This document shows, in pieces, positions 17,279 through 25,724 of a stretch of DNA of 64,000 bases. The notes beneath the pieces are model-generated. The model was not told the origin of the DNA. It saw only the letters and a program-made list of their open reading frames with translations, and ran no database searches. The position numbers and the translations under genes are program-made. Numbering within the stretch: position 1 is the first letter of the stretch; each line of letters begins with the position of its first letter. The stretch is from Roseobacter sinensis (lineage in GTDB: Bacteria > Pseudomonadota > Alphaproteobacteria > Rhodobacterales > Rhodobacteraceae). The DNA lies in assembly GCF_025755255.1 (NCBI RefSeq), contig NZ_JALIEB010000002.1:349282-413281 (forward strand). Reading direction: 5' to 3'.

Positions 17279-17965
17279 TCAATGCGCGGCTGACAAGCCG
17301 ATCGTCAGGATCTCGGCCGCACGCTTGTAGGCCGCGGGTGTGCCGTCGACCACCTTGCTCGCCCGAAGCGCAATGCTGTCCGCCACCGGCGCGCCCGATA
17401 GCGTCTCGATCTCCGACGCGATTTCACTCAGCCGTGCCTTGGCCGCATCCGGGTCGGCGCCGGCAGGGTCCTCGGCCCAGGCGGCAAACTGGTCGCGCAT
17501 CTCTTTCAACTCATCGGCGCGCTCGTCGACCATGTCCTGATCGGGCCGCGTCTCGATGTAGGTGCGGATCGCCCAGGCCGCTTTCTGACCAAGCAGATCA
17601 CCGAACGCGGGCATCTTGGTGATGCCATTCTGCGTATAGCCCTCCACGAACCGCTCCATGTACCACTCATCGCCGTATTCTTCCGCCTCCAGGAAGCGCA
17701 AGTCCGGCGCCAATCCGCCCGAAATCACCTCGAGCCCGTGGCAACGTGCGCAATTCTGATTGTACCCCGAGGCGCCGATCGTGATCGCCGTCTGCCAAAC
17801 CTCCTCTCCCACCGCCTCGGCGCGATAAGGGTTCTCGATCAACCATTCCTCGCCCACATCGGGCAGCGCATCGGTGTTGACCGGCTGCGGCGCCACATCG
17901 CCATGGGCCAGTGCCAGCGAGGCTGCGCAGACCAGCGCGCCTGTCGTTGTCCCTACCTTCAGCAT
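17279..17965 (-). CDS. Periplasmic cytochrome c (PedF/XoxG-like)
   Basis: 228 aa with a short signal (TTGALVCAASLALA), one haem site (NCARCHGLEVISGG near residue 73), a distal Met in ITKMPAFGDLLG and a long helical C-terminal extension (~residues 140-228) beyond the usual class-I core. Cytochromes of this type accept electrons from PQQ alcohol dehydrogenases, and its place in the xoxF block suggests the XoxF acceptor. ATG 17965 is chosen because it has GAGGAGG upstream and begins the signal; the frame stays open further upstream without conserved text. Confidence 0.82.
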   Translation of the reverse strand: MLKVGTTTGALVCAASLALAHGDVAPQPVNTDALPDVGEEWLIENPYRAEAVGEEVWQTAITIGASGYNQNCARCHGLEVISGGLAPDLRFLEAEEYGDEWYMERFVEGYTQNGITKMPAFGDLLGQKAAWAIRTYIETRPDQDMVDERADELKEMRDQFAAWAEDPAGADPDAAKARLSEIASEIETLSGAPVADSIALRASKVVDGTPAAYKRAAEILTIGLSAAH

Positions 17966-18134
17966 CGTGAAAGTCCTCCTCTCCGAAGTTGCATCCGGTC
18001 TAGCGCGGCGGAGGACACGCCAACAATGCGACCTTGGTCTTGAGACAGGCGTCTCGGGGCGATTTCCAATTGGACATTGGTCGCATAGCGCCCCCACGCA
18101 GGGTCGGTCATCCTGTCGCCGACTGGGAGGAGTC

Positions 18135-19301
18135 ATGCTGAAACACCTGCTCGCTTCGGCGATTTTCACCGCACTCTGTGGCGCGGCCATGGCCGAGACG
18201 CTGGAGGTTCCGCTGGTCTGGCTGCGCCATGCAGAGCCCGAACGCCCGGTGCTCTCCAACCTCGACCCGATCCCGGAAGATCGTGGGCGGGCCGGGGCCG
18301 AGTTGGGTCTTGCAGACAACCTGACGACCGGCAAATTCCTTGGTCAGGACTACAGTCTCGAGATTATCGAGATCGCCGCCGAGGACGACCCGCTGCCCGA
18401 CGCCCGCGCCGCCCTGGGGCGCAGCTCATTCGTGGTGCTTGATGCGCCCGCGGCAACCCTGCTCGCCATTGCCGATCTGCCCGAAGCGCAGGGCGCGGTA
18501 CTCTTCAACGCCTCCTCCTCCGACATGTCGCTGCGCGGTGCGGATTGCCGCGCGAACCTGCTGCACACCAAGACCAGCTTTGCCATGCAGACCGACGCAC
18601 TGATGCAATTTGCACAGGCCAAGCGCTGGACCGACCTCGTGATGATCACCGGCAACGCACCCGAGGACGCCGATTTCGCCGCGGCGCTGACCGCAAGCGC
18701 CATAAAGTTCGGGCTCGAGATCGCCCAAACAAAGCCCTGGATCTTCGATGCCGACATGCGCCGCAACGCCGCCCAGGAGGTCCCGCTCTTCACGCAAGAC
18801 TTGGCCGATCACGACCTGCTGCTCGTCGCCGATGTGGCCAATGATTTCGCCCGCTACATCGCCTATAACGCCTGGGAGCCCCGCCCCATCGCGGGGTCGG
18901 AGGGGCTGCGGCCGGTGTCCTGGGCGCCGGTGGTCGAACAATGGGGGGCGGCCCAGCTGCACAGCCGCTTTTCCGATCTCGCCAGCCGCGACATGACCCC
19001 GCGGGACTACGCCGCCTGGGCCGCGGTGCGTGCGGTGGGCGAGGCGGTCACCCGCACCAACTCCGCCGACCCCGCCACCCTCCGCGCCTACCTGCTCTCG
19101 GACGCCTTCGAACTTGCGGGCTTCAAGGGCCGCCCGCTGTCGTTCCGGTCGTGGAATGGCCAGCTGCGCCAGCCCATCCCGCTCGTCACCCGCGCGGCCC
19201 TCGTGGCGCAAGCCCCGCTCGAGGGGTTCCTGCACCAGCGCACCGAACTTGACACCCTCGGGATCGACCAACCCGAGACCACCTGCACCGCCTTCGACTA
19301 G
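18135..19301 (+). CDS. ABC-type binding protein of PQQ-dependent alcohol dehydrogenase system
   Basis: 388 aa with a signal peptide (LLASAIFTALCGAAMA) and a Leu/Ile/Val-binding-like fold (WLRHAEPERPVLSNL, VVLDAPAATLLAIADL, FNASSSDMSLRG, CRANLLHTKTSFAMQTDALM). This matches the binding-protein family that occurs only near PQQ alcohol dehydrogenases. GGGAGG lies four bases before ATG 18135. The ATPase and ABC-2 permease that usually accompany this family are not adjacent. It starts the plus-strand group that runs to the beta-propeller gene and is divergent from the cytochrome. Confidence 0.82.
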   Translation: MLKHLLASAIFTALCGAAMAETLEVPLVWLRHAEPERPVLSNLDPIPEDRGRAGAELGLADNLTTGKFLGQDYSLEIIEIAAEDDPLPDARAALGRSSFVVLDAPAATLLAIADLPEAQGAVLFNASSSDMSLRGADCRANLLHTKTSFAMQTDALMQFAQAKRWTDLVMITGNAPEDADFAAALTASAIKFGLEIAQTKPWIFDADMRRNAAQEVPLFTQDLADHDLLLVADVANDFARYIAYNAWEPRPIAGSEGLRPVSWAPVVEQWGAAQLHSRFSDLASRDMTPRDYAAWAAVRAVGEAVTRTNSADPATLRAYLLSDAFELAGFKGRPLSFRSWNGQLRQPIPLVTRAALVAQAPLEGFLHQRTELDTLGIDQPETTCTAFD

Positions 19302-19334
19302 CCCCTTCACCTGTCCCCAAATACTCCGGGGAGT

Positions 19335-19354
19335 GTGAGGGGCTGGCCCCTCAC
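19335..19354. repeat. GTGAGGGGC-TG-GCCCCTCAC hairpin
   Basis: A perfect 9-bp inverted repeat with a TG loop, preceded by CCCCAAATACTCCGGGGAG, lies between the ABC binding-protein gene and the beta-propeller gene. It is a member of the hairpin family seen at 12685-12700 and could attenuate or terminate between the two genes. Confidence 0.55.
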
Positions 19355-19379
19355 GACCGCCAGAAAAAGGAGACGCGCC

Positions 19380-20348
19380 ATGACATACAAACCGATCCTC
19401 CTCGCCATCCCCCTTCTTGCCACGCCCGCCGTCGCCGACGAAATGTGGATTTCCAACGAGAAGGACGACACGATCAGCGTGATCGACATCGAGACGCTGG
19501 AGGTCGTACGCACCATCGAGGTGGGCGAGCGCCCCCGCGGCATCACCTTTTCGAAAGACTACTCGGTGCTCTATGTCTGCGCCTCGGACAGCGACACCGT
19601 CCAGGTGATCGACCCCGAAAGCGGCGAGGTGCTGCACGAATTGCCCTCGGGCGAGGATCCTGAGCAATTCGTGCTGCACCCGGACAACCGGCATCTCTAT
19701 ATCGCCAATGAAGACGATGCGATCACCACCGTGGTCGATACTGAGACTCGCACGGTCGTGGCCCAGATCAGCGTCGGGATCGAGCCCGAAGGCATGGCCG
19801 TCAGCCCCGATGGCACCATCGCCATCACCACCTCCGAGACCACGAACATGGCCCATTGGATCGACACCGAGACACAGGAGCTCTTTGCCAACACGCTGGT
19901 CGACAGCCGCCCGCGGCACGCGGAATTCATCAAGGACGGCACCGAGCTCTGGGTCAGCGCCGAGATCGGCGGCACCATTTCGGTCTTCGACGTGGCAACA
20001 CAAGAAGAGATCACCAAGATCGACTTCGCCGTCGACGGCGTGCACCCCGACCGGGTGCAGCCTGTCGGCTTCGAGATGACCGCTGGCGATACCCACGCCT
20101 TCGTGGCCCTCGGGCCCTCCAATCACGTGGCGGTGGTCAACGCAGACACCTATGAGGTCGAAGACTACATCCTCGTGGGCCGCCGCGTCTGGCACATGGA
20201 TTTCAACGCCGACCGGTCCTTGGTCTTCACCACGAACGGGGTATCGGGCGATGTGACCGTGATCGACGTGGCCAGCCGCGAAGCGATCAAGTCGATCAAG
20301 GTCGGCCGCTTCCCCTGGGGTGCCGCCTTCCGCCCAACTGATAATTAA
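19380..20348 (+). CDS. YVTN beta-propeller protein associated with PQQ-dependent catabolism
   Basis: 322 aa with a signal peptide (PILLAIPLLATPAVA) and six to seven YVTN-type blades (EMWISNEKDDTISVIDIETL, LYVCASDSDTVQVIDPESGE, LYIANEDDAITTVVDTET, GGTISVFDVATQ). This is the beta-propeller family that co-occurs with PQQ alcohol dehydrogenases; its exact role is unknown. GGAG is correctly spaced before ATG 19380. Confidence 0.82.
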   Translation: MTYKPILLAIPLLATPAVADEMWISNEKDDTISVIDIETLEVVRTIEVGERPRGITFSKDYSVLYVCASDSDTVQVIDPESGEVLHELPSGEDPEQFVLHPDNRHLYIANEDDAITTVVDTETRTVVAQISVGIEPEGMAVSPDGTIAITTSETTNMAHWIDTETQELFANTLVDSRPRHAEFIKDGTELWVSAEIGGTISVFDVATQEEITKIDFAVDGVHPDRVQPVGFEMTAGDTHAFVALGPSNHVAVVNADTYEVEDYILVGRRVWHMDFNADRSLVFTTNGVSGDVTVIDVASREAIKSIKVGRFPWGAAFRPTDN

Positions 20349-20577
20349 CGCCGCCCTACCGGCCCGCGCGCTGCGAACCGACGTGATACCGACGCGATAC
20401 CGATACGCCACCGACGCCACTTTTGGCTCCGCTTTTCGGCGGTCCATTGTCCAACGGTCGAGGCGCCGCCACCGGGCCAAGACATCAACACATTGATTAT
20501 ACGACGTAAAAAGGCGACCCTGTTCTGCGACCTCAAACCAAGAGCAACACCCGCGCCCCTGTGATATACTGCCCGCT
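20349..20577 (+). promoter_or_regulatory. Intergenic region with short degenerate repeats
   Basis: About 230 bases between the beta-propeller and Sel1 genes. Near 20378-20420 the unit CCGACGCGATA recurs imperfectly three to four times. The downstream part is more AT-rich (around 20490-20510) and may hold the Sel1 promoter. No terminator with a T run is evident. Confidence 0.35.
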
Positions 20578-21114
20578 ATGAAACAGCTCCTGATCCCGCT
20601 CCTTATTCTGGCATCCCCGCTCACCGCCGAGGACATCGACCCAGGCGGCACGCTCAACCCCTCCGAGATGACCTGGGAATCCATGCTTGAGCGCGCCGAA
20701 CGCGGCGAGACGGGGATGGTGCTCTGCGCCTCCGGCTACATGATCACGAAGAAGGGCGACCACGCCGCCGCGCGCCGCCTGTTCCAGCGCTGCGCCGAAG
20801 CGGGCTACACCGGGGCGATGACCTGGATGAGCCAGCTCGACAACAACGGGCTGGGCGGCGCCTACGACCCCGACGCTGCCGCCGAATGGGACCGCAAGGC
20901 AGCGGACCTCGGCGACCCGGTGGGCAAGTTCAACCATGGCCTCAACCTGATGCGCGGCCACGGCACCGCACGGGACGAGGTGCTCGGGCGGCGGTTCGTC
21001 GATGAGGCCGCGCGCGACGGGCTGGCCGTCGCCAAACGGCTGCAAGAGGCGGGCTACGACCTCGACGAGGTCACGCCGGATGCCGACAGCTGGAAGTATG
21101 CGCCGGTTTTCTAG
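20578..21114 (+). CDS. Secreted Sel1/TPR-repeat protein
   Basis: 178 aa with a signal peptide (QLLIPLLILASPLTA) and Sel1-like repeats (GDHAAARRLFQRCAEAGYTG, DPDAAAEWDRKAADLGDPVG, ARDEVLGRRFVDEAARDGLA). Sel1 repeats mediate protein-protein contacts. It lies within the xoxF block, but a role in alcohol oxidation is only inferred from position. Confidence 0.7.
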   Translation: MKQLLIPLLILASPLTAEDIDPGGTLNPSEMTWESMLERAERGETGMVLCASGYMITKKGDHAAARRLFQRCAEAGYTGAMTWMSQLDNNGLGGAYDPDAAAEWDRKAADLGDPVGKFNHGLNLMRGHGTARDEVLGRRFVDEAARDGLAVAKRLQEAGYDLDEVTPDADSWKYAPVF

Positions 21115-21254
21115 GGCACGACGCCGGCCCCCTGCACAACCAAGGGGCAAGCGCCCTCCCCCCATCGAGGGGGATCGGGCGCTGCCCGGCGGTGCCGCCG
21201 GGGGAGCAGTCGGAGGCCTCGGGACAGGCGTTCAGCGCGCGATAGCTCCCATGC

Positions 21255-21758
21255 TCAGCGAATGACCATTCTCGGCAGCCAATGGCTGTCCGGGTCGGCC
21301 TCCGCCAGATCGACCTCCCGGATGGGGCGCAGTTCACCCGCCGTGGGCGGTACAGCGAGAAGGTTCATGTTCATCTCCTGCATGCGCCCAACGAGACCTG
21401 CGCCGCCTGCTTCCAGCCGGGAGAAGACCCCGTTCCACATATCGATCCCGTAGTTGGCCTTGCCGTTCCAGACGAACAGGAAATCATATTCAAGATCGGT
21501 TAGGTCTTCGGAGATACCCCCTTGAACATCATAAGGATAGGGCACATGGCACCAGGTCTTCTCCGCGCTCTCGATGCACCGAAATGGCCACATGGACAAG
21601 AAATGATCGGAGAAGACCGCGTCGTTCAGCACCACGAGATAACTCTCCGCTGGCCCGGCCAGCGTCGCGGTCTCGATCCGGGTGCCATCGGCCTCTTTCA
21701 GATAGACGATCGCCCTGTCCAGCTCAGCCGCACCACACAGCCCCGGACAAAGCGCCAT
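21255..21758 (-). CDS. Hypothetical protein beside xoxF
   Basis: 167 aa, no family recognised. Visible features are two cysteines in WPFRCIESAEKTWCHVPYPY, which might form a disulfide in the periplasm, and an acidic Trp/Tyr-rich middle (DLEYDFLFVWNGKANYGIDM). The N-terminus is short and only weakly signal-like. GAGGG six bases before ATG 21758 supports the start. It is divergent from xoxF. Confidence 0.55.
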   Translation of the reverse strand: MALCPGLCGAAELDRAIVYLKEADGTRIETATLAGPAESYLVVLNDAVFSDHFLSMWPFRCIESAEKTWCHVPYPYDVQGGISEDLTDLEYDFLFVWNGKANYGIDMWNGVFSRLEAGGAGLVGRMQEMNMNLLAVPPTAGELRPIREVDLAEADPDSHWLPRMVIR

Positions 21759-21940
21759 GTCGCACCCTCCCTCCCTCCCGTCGCTGCATGCTGGGCCACA
21801 GCGCCTGTTTGGGGCAAGCCGGGGCGCATACGACCTTTGGCCAATTTAGATTGTCTGCCGTTCCTCCGATACTGCTCGCAGGTTGTCCCGTGCCATGAGG
21901 AAAGGTGCGCAGCCTCATACCGACGATTGGGAGGAAACCG

Positions 21941-23707
21941 ATGAACAGGTTTATCAAAGCCGCCGTCATCTGCCTGCTGGCAGGCACCGCGGCACATGCA
22001 GAAGTCACAGAAGAGATGCTCGCCAACGATCAGGCGTCCACCGGGGACGTGCTGACCAACGGCATGGGACGTCACCTCCAGCGCTACTCGCCGCTGGACA
22101 TCCTCAACAAGGACAATGTGAAAAACCTCGTGCCCGCCTGGGCCTTCTCCTTGGGCGGCGAAAAGCAGCGCGGGCAGGAGACACAGCCGCTGGTGCATGA
22201 TGGCGTGATGTATATCACCGGTTCCTACAGCCGGATGTATGCCATCGACGTGAAGACGGGCCAGGAGATCTGGCAGTACGACGCGCGCCTGCCCGAAGGC
22301 ATCCTGCCCTGCTGCGACGTGGTCAACCGGGGGGCTGCGATCTATGGCGACATGGTCATCTTCGGCACGCTGGACGCCCGCATCGTTGCGCTGAACAAGG
22401 ACACCGGCGACGTGGTCTGGCGCAAGAAAATCGCCGACTACAAGGCGGGGTACAGCTACACCGCCGCGCCGCTGATCGTGAACGGGCTGGTGATCACCGG
22501 CAATTCGGGCGGCGAATTCGGCATCGTCGGCGAAGTGCAGGCCCGAGACGCCATGACCGGCGAGACGGTCTGGACGCGCCCCGTGATCGAAGGCCACATG
22601 GGCACGCTCAACGGCGAAGAATCAACCATGACGGGCGAACTCAACGCCACCTGGCCCGGTGACATGTGGAAGACCGGCGGCGGGGCCACCTGGCTCGGCG
22701 GCTCATACGATATCGAGACCGACACGCTGGTCTTCGGCACCGGTAACCCGGCGCCCTGGAACAGCCACCTGCGCGGCGCGGGCGCGCCCTCCGACGATGG
22801 CATGGGTGACAACCTCTATGCCGCCAGCCGCCTCGGCATCGACCCGGCCACGGGCGAAATCAAATGGCACTACCAGACCACGCCCCGTGAAGGCTGGGAC
22901 TATGACGGCGTGAACGAAGTGGTTGCCTACACCGACCGCGCGGGCGAGAAACGCTGGGCCACCGCCGACCGCAACGGCTTCTTCTACGTGCTGAACCGCG
23001 AAGACGGCGCTTTCGTCAGTGCGGTGCCCTTCGTCAAGGACATCACCTGGGCGGAAGGCATCGACGAGACCGGCCGCCCGATCTTCGCAGAGGACAACCG
23101 CCCCGGTGATCCCGCGGCCTCGGCCGATGGCAAGAAAGGCGAGGTCGTGTTCTCCTCGCCCGGCTTCCTGGGCGGCAAGAACTGGATGCCGATGGCCTTC
23201 AGCCAGCGCACCGGCAACTTCTATGTGCCCTCGAACGAATGGGGCATGGACATCTGGAACGAGCCCATCACCTACAAGAAGGGTGCCGCCTATCTGGGCT
23301 CGGGCTTCACCATCAAGCCCAACTACCAGGACCACATCGGCTCCCTGAAAGCGATCGACCCCGACACCGGCGAGATCAAGTGGGAGTTCAAGAACGAGGC
23401 CCCGCTCTGGGGCGGCGTGATGGCGACTGCGGGTGGCCTGGTCTTCACCGGCACGCCCGAGGGTCATCTGATGGCCTTCGATGACGAAACCGGCGAAGTG
23501 CTCTGGTCCTTCCAGACCGGCTCGGGCATCGTTGGTCAGCCGATCACCTGGGAACAGGACGGCGAGCAATATGTGACCGTGATCTCCGGCTGGGGCGGGG
23601 CTGTGCCGCTCTGGGGCGGCGAGGTGGCCAAGAAGGTCAACTACCTCAATCAGGGCGGCATGCTCTGGACCTTCCGCCTGCCCGAACAGCTGGCCAGCGC
23701 GAACTGA
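21941..23707 (+). CDS. xoxF: Lanthanide-type PQQ-dependent methanol dehydrogenase
   Basis: 588 aa, periplasmic quinoprotein with signal peptide ([17 protein letters not shown]). It oxidises methanol or other short alcohols and passes electrons to cytochrome c. The catalytic segment reads WDYDGVNE with Asp320 and the extra Asp322 that marks lanthanide-binding XoxF enzymes (Ala in calcium MxaF). The vicinal disulfide Cys124-Cys125 (PCCDVV) that packs on PQQ is present, as are propeller W-motifs such as GEILWSFQTG-type blades. GGGAGG (21929-21934) precedes the ATG by six bases; an upstream ATG at 21905 lacks this. No MxaI small subunit is nearby, as usual for XoxF. Confidence 0.93.
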   Translation: MNRFIKAAVICLLAGTAAHAEVTEEMLANDQASTGDVLTNGMGRHLQRYSPLDILNKDNVKNLVPAWAFSLGGEKQRGQETQPLVHDGVMYITGSYSRMYAIDVKTGQEIWQYDARLPEGILPCCDVVNRGAAIYGDMVIFGTLDARIVALNKDTGDVVWRKKIADYKAGYSYTAAPLIVNGLVITGNSGGEFGIVGEVQARDAMTGETVWTRPVIEGHMGTLNGEESTMTGELNATWPGDMWKTGGGATWLGGSYDIETDTLVFGTGNPAPWNSHLRGAGAPSDDGMGDNLYAASRLGIDPATGEIKWHYQTTPREGWDYDGVNEVVAYTDRAGEKRWATADRNGFFYVLNREDGAFVSAVPFVKDITWAEGIDETGRPIFAEDNRPGDPAASADGKKGEVVFSSPGFLGGKNWMPMAFSQRTGNFYVPSNEWGMDIWNEPITYKKGAAYLGSGFTIKPNYQDHIGSLKAIDPDTGEIKWEFKNEAPLWGGVMATAGGLVFTGTPEGHLMAFDDETGEVLWSFQTGSGIVGQPITWEQDGEQYVTVISGWGGAVPLWGGEVAKKVNYLNQGGMLWTFRLPEQLASAN

Positions 23708-23732
23708 GCCGCGGATGACGGCGAATGACATA

Positions 23733-23758
23733 GGGCGTCCCGCGCGGGGCGCCCTTTT
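23733..23758 (+). terminator. xoxF terminator
   Basis: A 9-bp stem GGGCGTCCC / GGGGCGCCC (one G-T pair) with GCGC loop and TTTT tail, 25 bases after the xoxF stop. It separates xoxF from the regulatory genes. Confidence 0.85.
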
Positions 23759-23812
23759 CACATGAGACCTTTGGATGGTTTTCTGGTATGAAGAATACAG
23801 TAGGGTGAAGGT

Positions 23813-24508
23813 ATGACGACGGATATTCTCAAGACATCCCGAGACTGGGCGCAGGCGGCAGAGACAGGCTGGATCCTCGTTGTAGACGACCACCCGCTCT
23901 TTTGCGACGCGCTGGAGCTCACACTGCGCAGCGTCATGCCCGGCGTGAACGTCAAAACCGCCGACACGCTGGAGCGCGCGCGCGCGCTCCTCGCGGATGA
24001 ACCACAGCCCCGGCTGGTGGCGCTTGATCTGAACCTGCCCGATGTGGCGGGTGTCGACGGCGTGATCGAGATCGCGCGCGCAGCAGGTGCGGCCCCGGTG
24101 CTGGTCGTCTCTTCGATGGATGACGCGCGCATGGTGTCGTCGGTGCTCGCCGCCGGTGCGGCCGGCTTCGTGCCGAAACACAGCCCGCGCGCCAAGCTGG
24201 AAGAGGCGATCAACGCCATTGCCGACGGCCAGACCTACCAACCCGAGAGCTTCAGCGCGCCCGAAGAGGACGCGGTGAGCGATGCGGTCACGCGGCTGTC
24301 GGACCTGACAGCACAGCAATCCCGCATCCTGCAACTCATCTGCGAAGGCAAGCTGAACAAGCAGATCGCGTTTGATCTCTCGATTGCCGAAACCACGGTG
24401 AAGGCGCATGTCACGGCAATCATGCGCAAGCTCGGTGTGCACAGCCGCACGCAAGCGGTTCTGGTCTCGCAACGCGCGCGGTTCAACTCCATCTTGCCTG
24501 AGAGCTAG
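23813..24508 (+). CDS. LuxR/NarL-type response regulator
   Basis: 231 aa. The receiver domain (WILVVDDHPLFCDALELTL) carries the acidic pair DD, a phosphoacceptor Asp in LVALDLNLPD, and FVPKHSP with the conserved Lys. The C-terminal LuxR HTH (ICEGKLNKQIAFDLSIAETT, VKAHVTAIMRKLGVHSRTQA) binds DNA. It resembles regulators of PQQ alcohol dehydrogenases (ExaE/AgmR class). It lies directly behind xoxF and before the FIST and kinase genes, so it is the likely output of that pathway. Confidence 0.88.
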   Translation: MTTDILKTSRDWAQAAETGWILVVDDHPLFCDALELTLRSVMPGVNVKTADTLERARALLADEPQPRLVALDLNLPDVAGVDGVIEIARAAGAAPVLVVSSMDDARMVSSVLAAGAAGFVPKHSPRAKLEEAINAIADGQTYQPESFSAPEEDAVSDAVTRLSDLTAQQSRILQLICEGKLNKQIAFDLSIAETTVKAHVTAIMRKLGVHSRTQAVLVSQRARFNSILPES

Positions 24509-24545
24509 GCTTGCGCCTATCCTCCTTAGCGGGAGGCAAGACCCA

Positions 24546-25721
24546 ATGAAAATGGAAGGTGCGCAAAGCATAGCCGCGTCGGACGCGGTTTCGAAACGAT
24601 TGTTGGCAACGGTCCATATCTCGGCGGCGGAGACCAATCCGGCACGTTGCTTGAAGGATCGGCTCGCCCACGACACCTGGGCGCAGCTCTTCGTGTTCAG
24701 CCCGAACCGCGACGATCTGGAGCGTATCTCCTCCGCCGCGGCAAAGACCTTTCCGGGGACCGCTCTGACAGGCTGTACAACCGCCGGACAGATCGGCTGG
24801 AACGGCTATGCCGAGGATGGCGTTTCGGTGGTGATCGGGCTGCCCGCACGCCACTTCGCCACTGAAACGGTCCGGATCGACGATCTGGAAACGCTCGATC
24901 CGCAAAGCCTGATCGACCGGCTGGTGCAGGCGCGCACCGCATTGGCGGATCAGCACGCGGACAAGCCCAACGGGTTCGGCTTCATTCTGGTGGATGGCCT
25001 GTCGCTCCGCGAAGATGCGCTCGCCGCGACAGTCGCGCCGGCGATGGGCTCCTGGCCGGTCTTCGGCGGCTCCTCCGGCGACGGCACACGGTTCGAGACC
25101 ACCTGGCTCGCCCATGGCGATCAGCTCAGTACGGGCAGCGCATTGGTGACCTTCGTGCGCACCGCCTGCGAGACCCGTGTTTTCAGCCTCAACCATCTGG
25201 AGCCCACCGGACGGCGCATGATCGTGACGAAGGCCGACCCGGAACGCCGCATCGTCAAGGAGATCAACGCCGAACCCGCGGCCCGCGAATACGCGCGGAT
25301 CGTGAACAAGGATCCCGATCAGCTGGACGAGTTCACCTTCTCGGCCAATCCTGTGGTGGTGCGTCTGGGCGACACGCACCATGTGCGCGCAATCCAGCGG
25401 GTGAACGAGGCGGGTGAGCTGGTGTTCTTCGCCGCCATCGACGAAGGCATGGTGCTCAACGTGGCCGAGCCTCAGGGGATTGCGCAACATCTCGACCAGG
25501 AGCTCTCCAAGATCAAGGCGGGCCGCGAGGATGTGGACATCTTCGCCTGCGACTGCGTGCTGCGCCGGATAGAAGCCGAGCAGACCCAGGCCACCCGCGA
25601 TCTCTCCGAGATCATGGCCCGCAACCGGGTCGTGGGCTTTTCCACCTATGGCGAACAGATCGGGCCCTTGCATGTGAACCACACGATGACCGGGGTCATG
25701 CTGGTCAACCCCGATCGCTGA
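24546..25721 (+). CDS. FIST-domain sensory protein
   Basis: 391 aa with FIST N-terminal (LAHDTWAQLFVFSPNRDDLE, FPGTALTGCTTAGQIG) and FIST C-terminal (REYARIVNKDPDQLDEFTF, DIFACDCVLRRIEAEQTQAT) domains and no membrane segment, so cytoplasmic. FIST proteins sense small ligands; the NosP subgroup binds haem and NO and works with a hybrid kinase of the NahK type, which is the type of the next gene. GGGAGG nine bases before the ATG sets the start. The stop is three bases from the kinase start, indicating co-translation. Confidence 0.85.
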   Translation: MKMEGAQSIAASDAVSKRLLATVHISAAETNPARCLKDRLAHDTWAQLFVFSPNRDDLERISSAAAKTFPGTALTGCTTAGQIGWNGYAEDGVSVVIGLPARHFATETVRIDDLETLDPQSLIDRLVQARTALADQHADKPNGFGFILVDGLSLREDALAATVAPAMGSWPVFGGSSGDGTRFETTWLAHGDQLSTGSALVTFVRTACETRVFSLNHLEPTGRRMIVTKADPERRIVKEINAEPAAREYARIVNKDPDQLDEFTFSANPVVVRLGDTHHVRAIQRVNEAGELVFFAAIDEGMVLNVAEPQGIAQHLDQELSKIKAGREDVDIFACDCVLRRIEAEQTQATRDLSEIMARNRVVGFSTYGEQIGPLHVNHTMTGVMLVNPDR

Positions 25722-25724
25722 GCC

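Noticed and set aside
20375-20420. Repeated CCGACG..GATA units, considered as a CRISPR or satellite
   Set aside because: Units are about 9-11 bases, imperfect and few; no repeat-spacer structure.
18426-20684. 752-codon minus-strand frame opposite the ABC-binding and beta-propeller genes
   Set aside because: Antisense shadow; the plus strand has signal peptides, family motifs and ribosome binding sites.
22703-24676. 657-codon minus-strand frame opposite xoxF and the response regulator
   Set aside because: No recognisable domain and directly antisense to two clear genes and a terminator.
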